From: Lotus japonicus
Lineage: Eukaryota; Streptophyta; Magnoliopsida; Fabales; Fabaceae
Assembly (NCBI RefSeq): GCF_012489685.1
Contig: NC_080046.1
Location: 36,977,176 to 37,041,175, forward strand
Direction: 5' to 3'
Length of the DNA: 64,000 nt
Shown here: positions 46,206 to 57,037 of the stretch, piece after piece
How the letters are laid out: every line of letters starts with the position of its first letter
How positions within the stretch are numbered: the first letter of the stretch is position 1
Program-made: the position numbers and the translations under genes
Notes under the pieces: model-generated
Told to the model about the DNA's origin: nothing
Database searches by the model: none
The model's input: only the letters and a program-made list of their open reading frames with translations

Positions 46206-49200
46206 TACCTAAGGATAAGATTATCTATGTTGCTGATATCCTTGATCGCTCCACTGAAACACCAATCAATGTATCTGGACAGTGGATGCTCGCGTCACAT
46301 GACGGGAGAAAGGCGTATGTTCCAAGAGCTAAAACTTAAGCCTAGAGGCGAAGTTGGCTTTGGTGGCAACGAGAAGGGTAAAATTGTTGGTACTGGTACT
46401 ATTTGTGTTGATAGTAGTCCATGCATTGATAATGTTTTATTGGTAGACGGTTTAACTCACAACTTATTGTCTATAAGTCAATTAGCTGACAAGGGTTATG
46501 ATGTTATTTTCAATCAAAAGTCTTGCAGGGCTGTAAGTCAGATCGATGGCTCTGTTCTGTTTAACAGCAAGAGGAAGAACAACATTAATAAGATCAGATT
46601 ATCTGAGTTGGAATCTCAGAATGTGAAGTGCCTTCTCTCTGTTAATGATGAGCAATGGGTATGGCATAGACGGTTAGGGCATGCCAGTATGAGAAAGATT
46701 TCTCATCTGAGTAAGCTCAACCTTGTTAGGGGCTTACCCGCTCTGAAGTTCTCTTCAGATGCTCTTTGTGAAGCATGTCAAAAAGGCAAATTCACAAAAG
46801 TCCCGTTCAAGGCAAAGAATGTTGTCTCAACCTCAAGGCCGTTGGAATTTCTGCATATCGACATGTTTAGACCGGTGAAAACTGAGTCTATAGGTGGCAA
46901 AAGATATGGGATGGTCATTGTCGACGACTATAGCCGCTGGACATGGGTAAAATTTCTATCCCGCAAGGATGAGTCTCATTCTGTGTTCTCTACCTTCATA
47001 GCCCAAGTGCAAAACAAGAAGGCTTGTAGGATTGTGCGTGTCAGAAGTGACCATGGTGAAGAGTTTGAGAATGACAAGTTTGAGAGTCTGTTTGATTCCT
47101 ATGGAATTGCACATGATTTCTCTTGTCCTAGAACTCCACAACAAAATGGTGTTGTTGAGAGGAAGAACAGAACTCTTCAGGAGATGTCTAGAACCATGCT
47201 CCAAGAAACTGACATGGCAAAGCACTTTTGGGAAGAGGCAGTAAACACAACATGTTACATTCAGAACAGAATCTCTGTGAGGCCAATTCTGGATAAGACT
47301 CCTTATGAATTGTGGAAGAATATAAAACCCAACATTTCCTATTTTCATCCATTTGGTTGTGTTTGCTATGTTCTTAACACTAAGGATAGATTGCATAAGT
47401 TTGATGCTAAATCTTCTAAATGTCTATTACTTGGTTACTCTAAGGGCTTCAGATTTTATAACACTAAGGCTAAAACTATTGAAGAATCTATTCATGTTAG
47501 ATTTGATGAAAAGCTTGACTCTGATCAGTCAAAGCTAGTTGAAAAGTTTGCAAATTTGAGTATAAATGTTCCTGATAAAGGCAAAGCTCCAGAGGAAGCT
47601 GAACTAGAGGAAGATGAACCAGAAGAAGCTGGTCCCTCTAATTCACAACCTCAGAAGGAGAGCAGAATCACTGCATCTCATCCTAAGGAATTGATTCTAG
47701 GTAACAAAGATGAACCAGTCAGAACTAGATCAGCCTTCAGACCCTCTGAAGAGACTCTTCTCAGTATGAAAGGATTGGTGTCCTTAATTGAACCTAAGTC
47801 AATTGATGAAGCTCTTCAAGACAAGGACTAGATTCTGGCTATGGAAGAAGAACTGAATCAATTTTCTAAGAATGATGTTTGGAGCCTAGTGAAGAAACCT
47901 CAAAGCGTTCACGTGATTGGAACCAAATGGGTTTTCAGAAACAAGTTGAATGAGAAAGGAGATGTAGTCAGAAACAAGGCAAGGCTAGTTGATCAAGGCT
48001 ACAGTCAGCAAGAAGGAATAGACTATACTGAAACGTTTGCTCCGGTAGCAAGGTTGGAAGCTATTAGACTGCTGATCTCATTCTCAGTGAATCACAACAT
48101 AATTCTTCATCAAATGGATGTTAAAAGTGCCTTTCTAAACGGTTACATCTCAGAGGAAGTCTACGTTCATCAACCTCTAGGTTTTGAAGATGAGAAGAAC
48201 GCTGACCATGTTTTCAAATTGAAGAAATCTCTCTATGGTCTGAAGCAAGCTCTCAGAGCATGGTATGAGAGACTCAGCTTATTCCTTCTAGAAAATAAGT
48301 TTGCAAAGGGTAAAGTAGATACAACTCTCTTTTGCAAAACTTACAAAGATGATATCTTAATTGTGCAAATTTATGTTGATGATATTATATTTGGATCTGG
48401 TAATCAATCTCTATGCAAAAAATTTTCTGAGAAGATGCAGGCTGAATTTGAAATGAGTATGATGGGAGAACTCAAGTACTTTCTGGGTATACAAGTTGAT
48501 CAAACACCAGAAGGAACTTACATCCATCAGAGCAAATACACTAAAGAACTTCTGAAGAAGTTCAACATGACAGAATCTACAATAGCTAAGACTCCAATGC
48601 ATCCTACATGCATCCTGGAGAAAGAAGATGCAAGTGGTAAAGTTTGTCAGAAGCTCTATCGTGGTATGATATGATCACTTCTATACTTAACTGCATCTAG
48701 GCCAGATATTCTGTTTATTGTTCATCTATGTGCTCGCTTCCAATCAGATCCGAGGGAAACCCACTTAACTTCTGTTAAGAGGATCCTGAGATATCTGAAA
48801 GGTACCACTAACCTTGGCTTGATGTATAAGAAAACATCAGAGTATAAGCTTTCAGGTTATTGTGATGCTGATTATGCTGGAGACAGAACTGAGAGGAAAA
48901 GCACTTCTAGAAATTGTCAATTTCTGGGAAGCAACTTGGTCTCATGGGCAAGCAAGAGACAATCAACCATTGCACTATCCACTGCAGAGGCAGAATACAT
49001 CTCAGCAGCCATTTGCAGCACTCAGATGCTCTGGATGAAACATCAGCTGGAGGATTATCAAATCCTTGAAAGCAACATCTCAATCTATTGTGATAACACT
49101 GCTGCAATTTCACTGAGTAAGAATCCTATCTTACATTCAAGGGCAAAACACATTGAGGTAAAGTATCATTTCATTAGAGATTATGTTCAGAAGGGCGTAC

Positions 49201-49319
49201 TTCTTCTGAAGTTTGTTGATACTGACCATCAATGGGCAGATATCTTTACAAAGCCCTTAGCAGAGGATAGATTTAATTTCATTCTGAAAAATCTGAATAT
49301 GGACTTTTGTCCAGCATGA
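46206..49319 (+). pseudogene. Sirevirus copy 2 pol (two in-frame stops) overlapping the gag end
   Basis: After the nested element, both frames resume: the gag end to 46339 ([20 protein letters not shown]) and pol in the +1 frame. pol shows protease [12 protein letters not shown], integrase [13 protein letters not shown] and CEACQKGK, catalytic region HIDMF, RSDHGEEF and [24 protein letters not shown] and YVDDIIFGS, and RNase H GYCDADYAGD. TAG at 47829-47831 replaces a Trp codon and TGA at 48672-48674 replaces a Gly codon. The open frame seen from 46104 starts inside the LTR and is an artefact. Protein similarity to copy 1 is high throughout. Confidence 0.9.
46210..46339 (+). pseudogene. Sirevirus copy 2 gag, C-terminal end
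   Basis: This is the part of gag separated by the nested element. It encodes [18 protein letters not shown] through VPRAKT and stops where copy 1 gag stops. It overlaps the start of pol. Confidence 0.85.
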
Positions 49320-49761
49320 AGATGGATCAGAACCGCTGACTATGATGCTTCTTTATCAGAAGATGTCTAGTTCAGAAGGTAACTCCATCAGAGGTTAAGT
49401 ACCCATTGGTGCTTACTCTGAAGCTGAGACAGTAAATGTGTGTCAGTAGCTATGATACATCGTTCCTTGTGCCCGTGCTGACAATCTGTCATAATGAGTG
49501 TAGATGTGCTTCTCTCCACCGTGTGATATGTGTATTAACTGTTTGTAATGATGTTTTTAATTTTTAACCGTTGATTTTACTTTGCTTTTTAATCAACAAC
49601 GGTTATTTTCAAAAACAACTACGCACGCACGTTCTCCATCACTTATTGTTTTACTCTCTCTCTCTCCTGCTTGCAAAACCCTTTATCCCCACGATCTCTC
49701 TCTCTCTCTCTCTCTCTCCTTTCATCCTCTCTTTCTACCCAAACCTTCAACCGCTTCAGAA

Positions 49762-52598
49762 ATGGTGAAATCCACCAAAGGTGAAACTATTTACGGAAGG
49801 AAATTTCCTACTATGGTGGAAGGTCAGGCTACCGGTAAATCGAGCACTGCCACTCAGCGAAATCAACCAGAAATTCAAGCTACAGGTCAGATAATTCCTC
49901 TCGCACAAAGGGGTTGTGCTGTTACTTGTGTCTACTCTCCGGATGAACTCCAGGTTCTTGCTGAATGGAGATTTGATCTTGACAACATTGCTGCCAACGG
50001 GTTTGATCTTCGTCCTGAAGTAAAAGCTCAAGGCTGGGAAGAATACTTCAACAGGCTTCCTGGTCCTGTTTACATCAAATTGGTAAAGGAATTCTGGAAG
50101 CATGCCGACAGAAGAATTATCATCTCGGAGAAATCAATCGTTGATCTTCTGGGTGAAGATACCAGTACAGATTACAGATTCCAACTGTTGGAATCAAAGG
50201 TGAAACTCAAGACCAAAGAAGCTGTTAACCAAGCTCTCTACACAAACTGGCAGCCAGGCAAGAATGACTGCAAAGTGGTAGAACTTCATCCTAAGCTGAG
50301 GATTTGGCACAAGATTCTTTTGCACTTCATTCAGGATCGCAAGAAAATCTGCCTTCCCTTCTTCCTGTTCTCTTATCTCAAAGAGTGCATCAAGAAGTCC
50401 AGAACAACTGCTTCTTCAAAATCTGCAATCAGATACATTCCTTTTGGAAGATTGCTCTCAGACCTCTTCCTGGAAAGCAAATTGATAGAGGATCTGACTA
50501 AAGCAGGCTGCACATAGGATCTGACGACTGTTGTTGGTGATGTCTTCACTCCCACATCCATGAAAAAGATGGGATTGATTAAAACAAAGGTTGCACCTGT
50601 TCAAGAAGACACCTCTGATGAAGTCCGACAGAAAAGAGTCCATCTAAACGATTACCCTCTATGGTCCAAAGCTGATGACCTAGTTGCTATCTTGCACTAT
50701 CTAGTTGATCTGAGGGAACAAGGTTTTGAAATAGATGTGGATGAGTTTTTCAGAACCCTGCCACCAGCTCCAGTATTTGATTCTCCTCCAAAGAAGAAGA
50801 AGATGAGAAGAATGATTGTAGAGGAATCCTCTGAAGAGACTGATCGCTCTGATGGCGTTGATCAGAAAAAGAGGAACGAAAAGCCTAAGAGGAAACATGA
50901 GGAACCCTCTAAGTCAGATGCTCCATCTGATGGTGATGATGATGATGCTCCTCCACCAAAGAAGTTGAAGAAGCAAGTGAGAATTGTGGTGAAGCCATCT
51001 CGTGTGGAACCAGCTGTTGAGGTAGCCAAAACTGAGGCTCCTGCCATGGTTACCCGATCTGCAGTGAAATCATCAAGTAAGTTTGCTGTTACATTTGATA
51101 ATGATGATTTAAACTCTATTGATGTACTCCATATATCTGCCCTTCTAAATCGCACTGCTACCCCACTCTCTCCCATTCAAGAGTCTCAACCAGCTGACCA
51201 AAACACCTCTCCCCCCTCCTCACCTAGATCTTCATTCTTTCAACCCTCTGATGAAGAAGCACCTCTTTGGAATATGCTTCAGACTCCCAAACCATCTGAA
51301 CCTACATCACCTATTACCATTCAATATAATCCACAAGCCTCTGAACCCAACATTTCTGACCAGTCTTACCATGAACCCAGAACCTCTGATCACTCTGTCC
51401 GCAGAGTATCTGATCATCATGCTCGCAGAACAACTGATACAGACAATACTGCTCCTTGTTCCTCTGTATCCTTTCCCACAAATGTTGCCGACTCCTCACC
51501 CTCAAATAACTCTGAGTCCATTTGCCAATTTGCTCAAATTGCGAAACAGAAAGAGTCTGCTATCCCTGATCACTATCAGACCATTCCTAGCCCAAGGAAA
51601 TATCCTGGACCTAGACCAGAACGTCTAATTGATCCAGATCATCCTATTCCAGTGGTCCCTCTAAATGCAGCATCTCCTTCATCTCCTCCTGTACAACCAG
51701 CACTTCCTTCATCTCCTCCTGTACAACCAGCACTTCCCTCACCCCTTCATACACAACCAGAAAATGTCCAACCAGAAAACTCGATCTCAAACCATTCCTC
51801 GGTTAAATCTCCAAACCCTGCGGTTGAGACCTCTCAGCCTAACCTTGAGATCAACACTTCAAACATCCAAACTCTAGATGTTGGTTCTCCTCAAGGTGCT
51901 TCTTAAGCAAATAGCATTAATCATCCCACTTCTCCTGAAACTAATCTCTCCATTGTTCCCTATACATATCTTAAACCAACTCCCTTCTTGAGTGCATCAG
52001 TGTGTTTAATTATGAAGCATCATTAATAGTTCACAACGTGCAAGGTCACACTGACCTTCATGAGAACCCTGACTCTGTTGCTGAAGAATGGGATCATCTG
52101 TGTGATTGGATGATTGCTCAAGTTCCTATCTTGATGAGTCATCTCACAGCTGAAAGGGATCAGAGAATTGAAGCTGCTAGGCAGCGTTTCAACATAAGAG
52201 TGGCTATGCATGAACAACAACTAAGGGTTGAGTTACTTGCTGCTATTGAGGAAGCTAGAAAGAAGAAAGAACAAGAAGATGAGGTTGCACGTCTAGAAGC
52301 TGAACGACTTGAGAATGCAAGGTTAGAAGCTCTGAAAGAAGCTGAGAGGCTACAGGCTGAAGCTGATGCTCTCAGAGGTTAAGTTCTTGCACCAGTGCCT
52401 TTCGCAAGTGCTGCTTCACACACCACCCGAGCTCCTCACTCTGCTCAAGACAATCTTTAGGATATTCCATCCAGTTCTACTCAGCCAAGACCTTCCAGAC
52501 TTGCTATTTTGGAACAACGTCTTAATTCTCATGAGACTCTCTTATTCACCATGAATGAAGCTATTCAAGAACTCCTTCGTCGCACTGAAAAACCTTAG
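49762..52598 (+). pseudogene. Sirevirus copy 2 ORF3 (broken)
   Basis: The start MVKSTKGETIYGRKFPTMVE aligns with copy 1 ORF3. Conserved blocks are RGCAV.CVY.P.ELQVLAEW, LVKEFWKHAD and LHPKLRIWHKILLHFIQD. In-frame deletions relative to copy 1 remove about 11 residues after KHAD and about 24 after ILLH. A TAG at 50515-50517, a TAA at 51904-51906, a frameshift near 51990, a TAA at 52380-52382 and another near 52459 interrupt it. The C-terminal coiled coil (52000-52380) and the end LLRRTEKP are still recognisable. Similarity to copy 1 is clearly lower than for pol. Confidence 0.88.
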
Positions 52599-52799
52599 TT
52601 TTAGGATCTCTCTCGTTTTCTTCTTTGTTTGATAAACTTTTAGTTATTTGTTTCTATGTTTTACGTCTCATTATTGCTTTATGTGATTACTTATTCAGCT
52701 TTTCTTCTTGCATTTAACACAACATATACCTGAAAAAAAAAAATTATAATAACTCAACATTACACATTACATATTACATCAGCACTCATCTGCATTACT

Positions 52800-53192
52800 C
52801 TAGAATGGAGGATCCTTCCTCTTTCTTCTACACTCTTGGCGCTGCTGTACTCTATCCTTCTCCAGACGATAATGTATGTACTCTATGTTGCAGAGCCTGT
52901 TGCTCAGCTCATCCCTCTCCAGACTCTCCTCCATCGTCTCCAGATCTTTCTCCACTGCTTCCTTCTCTTCCAGCAGATTCAGCTCCAGCTTGTAAAGCTC
53001 CTAAATCTCCTCCACGAAGCAGAGGAACTCCTTTAGATCTTTTTCCAATTCTGGACTAAGATCCTTCTCCAGCAGCTTTGTAGTCAGCTCATGTATGGTT
53101 ATCGGACCCTCTGGGTGCCTAATATTGATGAAAAGATCTTCATCAAAAGCCTTCCTTCTGAGCTCCTCTAATGCAACGATGTATAATGCCAT
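52800..53192 (-). pseudogene. Sirevirus copy 2 antisense ORF, 130 codons, one in-frame stop
   Basis: It is homologous over its whole length to the copy 1 antisense gene, with the same start (MALYIVALEELRRKAFDEDL), same total length and same end (RQECRRKRKDPPF). A TAG at codon 64, where copy 1 has a glutamine codon, is the only interruption. No gaps are needed in the alignment, in contrast to the neighbouring ORF3. It lies between ORF3 and the deletion junction. Confidence 0.8.
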
Positions 53193-53242
53193 TTGTTATT
53201 CGGAAGTAGTCTTGTTGTGAAGCCTACTTTGTTCCTAATCGC

Positions 53243-53250
53243 TTTATATA
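53243..53250 (-). promoter_or_regulatory. TATA box of the copy 2 antisense gene
   Basis: The minus strand reads TTATATAAAGCG, 51 bases before the ATG at 53192. Downstream GGCTTCACA matches AGCTTCACA in copy 1. Confidence 0.7.
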
Positions 53251-53297
53251 AGCATCCTTCTCTCTCCAGAAGTTATTGCACTTGCGGTTTCTCGATT

Positions 53298-53620
53298 AAT
53301 TCCATGCTTCTTGGCCTTCTTTCTCCTTCAGTTTCTGCACTCCAAACCTAACCAACAAGACAAGGAAGATTCTAGAAGCTCCAAGAGCTCATTAGCACAA
53401 GAAGTCCTTCATAAAACACAACAAAACCATGCAAGTCCTAAACTTTACTTAAAATGCAAGAAAACTACCTATAAAACTACTAAATTACCAAAACGAAATA
53501 AAAACTAAAGAAAAGAATAAAAATGCATGAGAATGCATGAAACACTACATGAGACTCAACAAAAAGACTCAAAACAACCAAAGAAATGACCCTAAAAACA
53601 CTACTAAAATAGGGTCATCA
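53298..53620 (-). repeat. Athila B 3' LTR, first 323 bp only
   Basis: The minus strand starts TGATGACCCTATTTTAGTAG at 53620, directly after GAGTATAGTGGTG. The sequence is collinear with 61103-60781 and then stops at AATTCC, where Sirevirus DNA takes over. The missing part (about 1 kb) includes the promoter and R-U5. Confidence 0.9.
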
Positions 53621-54836
53621 CACCACTATACTCAACGACAGCTCGCCCTCGAGCGTAAAAAACACTCGCTTGCCCTCAAGCGCAAGAAATGCTCCCATAC
53701 AAGTGCTCTCAGCAAGGAATACTTCACAAAAACAGGGGGACAAAGTAATTTCAGCTAGTTCCAAGAGAAAGACCCAACAACCTACTTCATGCATCTTTTG
53801 AAAAGAGAAGAGTGTAGAGTCCATTCATGAGAAGCATTTAGAACTAAAAATCCTAGGACGAGATGTTCATTTAGTGCACTGAGCACACAAACAAGTTCAT
53901 AGGTCCTGAATGTCATTCACTTAATAGCAACAAAGATCAAACATGCAAATATTCAAAGAGACTTCCAAAAGGGTTGAAACATTGGCTAGGTAAAGTATGA
54001 TGGTGGTTGGTCCCTAAAGGAAAACTAGGCTTTCAAGCACATTGAGTGTGGTCCTCTTCTGTTAACCCCGGAGCTTTCAACACCCTTTTTTTTTACACAA
54101 GTCTCTTGCACCCCTTTTCAAACTTTTCTTTTCTTTTTCCAACTCCAACTTTTGTTTAGGAGTTCTTTTTCTTTCTTTTTTTATTGTTTTGTTTTTCTTT
54201 TTGGGGCAAGAGACTATTTCTCACTTTTTCAGCTCCATACAACACAACAAGGACCATCACTCCCCCAATATTCCAACCAAACATCCATCCCAACCTTTGG
54301 CTGCAAAAAGATTCTCCAATTAAGCACAAATGGGACAACTAAGGGCAATGTTCAACCACAAACTCAGAATCTCAAGAAATCCTATAAGTCTCAAGAATAA
54401 AGCAGAAATCACTAAGCATGCTATGAGTGAAATTAACGCAGAACTAAGAATTGCAAATGAGTCAGGATCCTCCAGAGAATTTTTATGGTGAAGGGTCAAA
54501 GATAGACCCTTAATGGACTCACACCGACTCCTTTCTCAAGAGACACTCGGAAGACCGAAGTCTCCTACTCTCTTCCCCAACATGCAATCACTCATCCCCA
54601 AAACAACAACAAGTATTCACGAAAGCATTTTCAACAACAGCACTAGTAGGGAAGCAAGACTATAGCTAAAAGCATGTGAGATGTGAGTATAGGGAAGTAA
54701 AAGACCCAAAAACAAAAACAAAAACAAAACCAGCTAAAACAATGCATGATCAAAAAAAAAAGAAAACCGAATCTACAAATGGAAAATATGCTAAAAATGC
54801 ATGACCTAAACGAAGAGTAGAGTTACCTCAACAAAG
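53621..54836 (-). other. Athila B 3' non-coding region
   Basis: It spans from the extra gene stop to the polypurine end. It contains TGGGGATGAGTGATTGCATG, a purine-rich stretch (minus strand near 54200-54110) and sequence shared with Athila A (27960-30357 without its nested LTR). I find no conserved ORF; those at 53537-53824 and 54152-54400 are not shared with copy A. Confidence 0.65.
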
Positions 54837-56105
54837 TCACTCCATGGGGTAATGATCACCCCTTCCATCGCCATAATCCGGATGAACACCGGCATCATGC
54901 ATCAAGCTCAAGTCTATCATCCCCTGCTCCAAGGTATTAAAATCCAAGGGCCCATTGTACCTGGGGTCTGATGTGCTACCTCCCCTCCAATGGAGGTCAA
55001 GATCCCTGTGTAGGCGATCTTGCCTCAAAAACATCCGCCCGAAAGCGGCCTCCATCCAAGCAGGAGAAGGTTCAGCACGTGGTGGAGTAACCACCTCATT
55101 CACCACCTCAACATTTTCTTCTTCCTCCTCTTCTTCTTCCTCTTCTTCTTCATCTTCTCCCGCTGGCTCCTCAGGATCCTCTTCCTCTTCATCCTCTTGA
55201 GGCATCCTTGCTGTCCATTCCTTATAAAGTTGAGTGATCCTCTCCTTACTGAGCAGAGGTGCCACAGGCAACCTCTTCTCAATAACATTGACTGGCCTCC
55301 TAGCTCTGTCCCTCACCGCATGAATCAAAGAGAAAATCAAGTGAGGAAAGATGGGCCGATGCTTGTCTTTACTCCTGTTGTAGAGGGAATAAATCCGACC
55401 AGCAATGATGGTGGCCACGTCCATAGGATGGCCTCTCACGATGCAATAGATAGCAACCAATGTAACCTCTCTAACTTCAGATTTGTTAGAGCTAGGAATG
55501 AGGGAATCCTGCAAAAATTCAGCCCAAACTCTAGCCAGCGGTGTCATATCCTTCCTTCTCACAAAAATGATCTCATCTTCAACTGCTTCCCAGTCCCGCC
55601 CAGGCCTAAAAATCACTGCCTTCATGTCTTCCAAGATCTCCGGTGACCTCTCCTTTAAGAGCTCATGATAAGTGGCCTTCTCGGGGAAAAGCTCCTTCTC
55701 TTGGTCCTCCGTGAGGAGACCAAGATGCCTGCGAATGACTGCTGGATTGTAGTCAATCACATCTCCCCTGAACCAAGATGAATTCACCGGTGGCCTGGAC
55801 CTGTCCTCTTGATTGTCACAATAGGTGTTCGCGTAGAACTCCCTAACCATGACTTCACAAGCAAACGGAATGGGGTTGACCCAATTCTTCCACCTCCTAA
55901 TCTCCATGGCTTCTTGCATGCCCAAGAGGTCTCTCCTTCCCTCCCGATACAAAACTCCCCGCTCCTTCACACACTCCTTGTGTGCTAGGTGAGCTCGGCA
56001 AAACTCCTCCTTAATCGCTGATAGGAAGCGGGAGCGATCAAAACTCCGGGAGGTGGAGGAAGAAGCTGCAGCTCTTGTGTTGGTTCTTGCACTTTTCACA
56101 GGCAT
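54837..56105 (-). CDS. Athila B extra gene (ORF2), about 422 aa, plant transposon-protein domain
   Basis: The start is the ATG at 56105, which directly follows a splice acceptor (CTTTGCAG); a longer frame begins at 56138 inside the intron. The protein has a Ser/Arg N-terminus, then VMVREFYANTYCDNQ, SWFRGDVIDYNPAVIRRHLG, MTPLARVWAEFLQDSLIP and IAGRIYSLYNRSKDKHRPIF. This fits the putative plant transposon protein domain (PF20167-like, by recall). An acidic run of E and D lies near residues 300-335 and the C-terminus is HDAGVHPDYGDGRGDHYPME. There is no signal peptide or membrane segment. Athila A lacks this gene. Function is unknown. It may correspond to the third gene of Athila elements, but similarity to Env is not evident. 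Confidence 0.8.
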   Translation of the reverse strand: MPVKSARTNTRAAASSSTSRSFDRSRFLSAIKEEFCRAHLAHKECVKERGVLYREGRRDLLGMQEAMEIRRWKNWVNPIPFACEVMVREFYANTYCDNQEDRSRPPVNSSWFRGDVIDYNPAVIRRHLGLLTEDQEKELFPEKATYHELLKERSPEILEDMKAVIFRPGRDWEAVEDEIIFVRRKDMTPLARVWAEFLQDSLIPSSNKSEVREVTLVAIYCIVRGHPMDVATIIAGRIYSLYNRSKDKHRPIFPHLIFSLIHAVRDRARRPVNVIEKRLPVAPLLSKERITQLYKEWTARMPQEDEEEEDPEEPAGEDEEEEEEEEEEEENVEVVNEVVTPPRAEPSPAWMEAAFGRMFLRQDRLHRDLDLHWRGGSTSDPRYNGPLDFNTLEQGMIDLSLMHDAGVHPDYGDGRGDHYPME

Positions 56106-56539
56106 CTGCAAAGTTGTTAGCCCATACACAAGCCACAAACGTTAGAAATGTTAGTTCAAAAAGAAATGAGAGGAGAAAGTTTGTACAAAAACAAAAATAA
56201 AACAACCTAAGAGCACCCAACAAGTTTCTTAGCGATTTTGGCAAAGAGAGAAAAACTACCACAAGCACTTGCCAAAAAATCGACTAAGAGAACCCATTGA
56301 GGCATTCTATCAAACACCTAATAAGCAAAAGCTAAACTAAACTAATCCACAAAATCCTAACTACCCATTCCTCACAAATTTACAACCCCTTTCTAATTAT
56401 GCACAAAACCAACCCATAATGAACATACACAACCCAAACCCAACTTGCACTAGCACAAATTCACTCACCCTTACTCAAAAGAAGCATGCATTGCAAAACT
56501 CATGAACTATGATGAAGAAAAGTGGAAAATGGAACTTAC
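56106..56539 (-). other. Probable 5'-UTR intron of Athila B ORF2
   Basis: The minus strand reads TCAAG|GTAAGTTCC at 56539 and CTAACAACTTTGCAG|ATG at 56106, giving a 434-bp intron with good donor and acceptor. The interior is A/T-rich with long pyrimidine stretches. The ATG follows the acceptor immediately. Confidence 0.65.
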
Positions 56540-57037
56540 CTTGACTTGAGAGTGAGTGGGCGCAAGTCGAATAGACTTGATTCAATGCAGAACTTTGAAG
56601 CAAAAGGAAGAGCTAATGTGTGTGCAAGTGAGAAATGAGAAGTGGAAATGGGGTATGGAGAGAGTGGGGTGCGTTTTTTATGGGAGAATGAGAGTTAAGA
56701 GTGGGAAAATGAAAGGTTGGGGTTTTAAAACCCAAAATCTGGCAGAAACAACGTGATGGAGCGCTCGAGCGCTCGTGGGGAACGCTCAGGCGCTCGTGCC
56801 AGATACAGAGGCAGTGCCTCTGCCACTAATTGGCGCCTAGGCGCCCACGAATTGGCGCCTAGGCGCTCAACCCAGTTTTTTCACAAAAATTTTTACTTTT
56901 TTCTTTTTTTTTTTTTTGAAATAAAACACCTAAAATACTACAAAATTAAAAGATAGGAAATAATAAAATAAAAAAAATGGGTTGTCTCCCATTTAGCCCT
57001 AGGTTATAGTCCTAGGTGGACTCTCCTTCCGATGGTG
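56540..57037 (-). promoter_or_regulatory. Probable internal promoter of Athila B ORF2
   Basis: On the minus strand a cluster of GGCGCC motifs (56880-56757) precedes a TATA-like CCATAAAAAACGC (near 56685-56673) and a CT-rich leader up to the donor at 56539. The cluster contains TTGGCGCCTAGGCGCC twice in its left part. The same motif is found upstream of the TATA box in the Athila LTR (60600-60720). An A/T-rich stretch (56880-56975) separates it from gag'. Confidence 0.5.

Larger units (their letters stand above)
32592..53297 (+). mobile_element. Sirevirus copy 2, lacking its 3' LTR, with nested insertion
   Basis: It has the same organisation as copy 1 on the opposite strand: 5' LTR, Met primer site, gag, pol, ORF3, antisense ORF. 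The gag/pol overlap is split by the gag-only element at 35636-46204. The polypurine and 3' LTR parts are missing: at 53297/53298 sequence switches directly to an Athila LTR. Multiple stops and frameshifts make it older or less constrained than copy 1. pol is very similar to copy 1 while ORF3 is much more diverged. Confidence 0.92.

Noticed and set aside
53311..53508. 65-aa ORF repeated exactly at 60794-60991
   Set aside because: Both lie in Athila LTR copies; the identity reflects LTR duplication.
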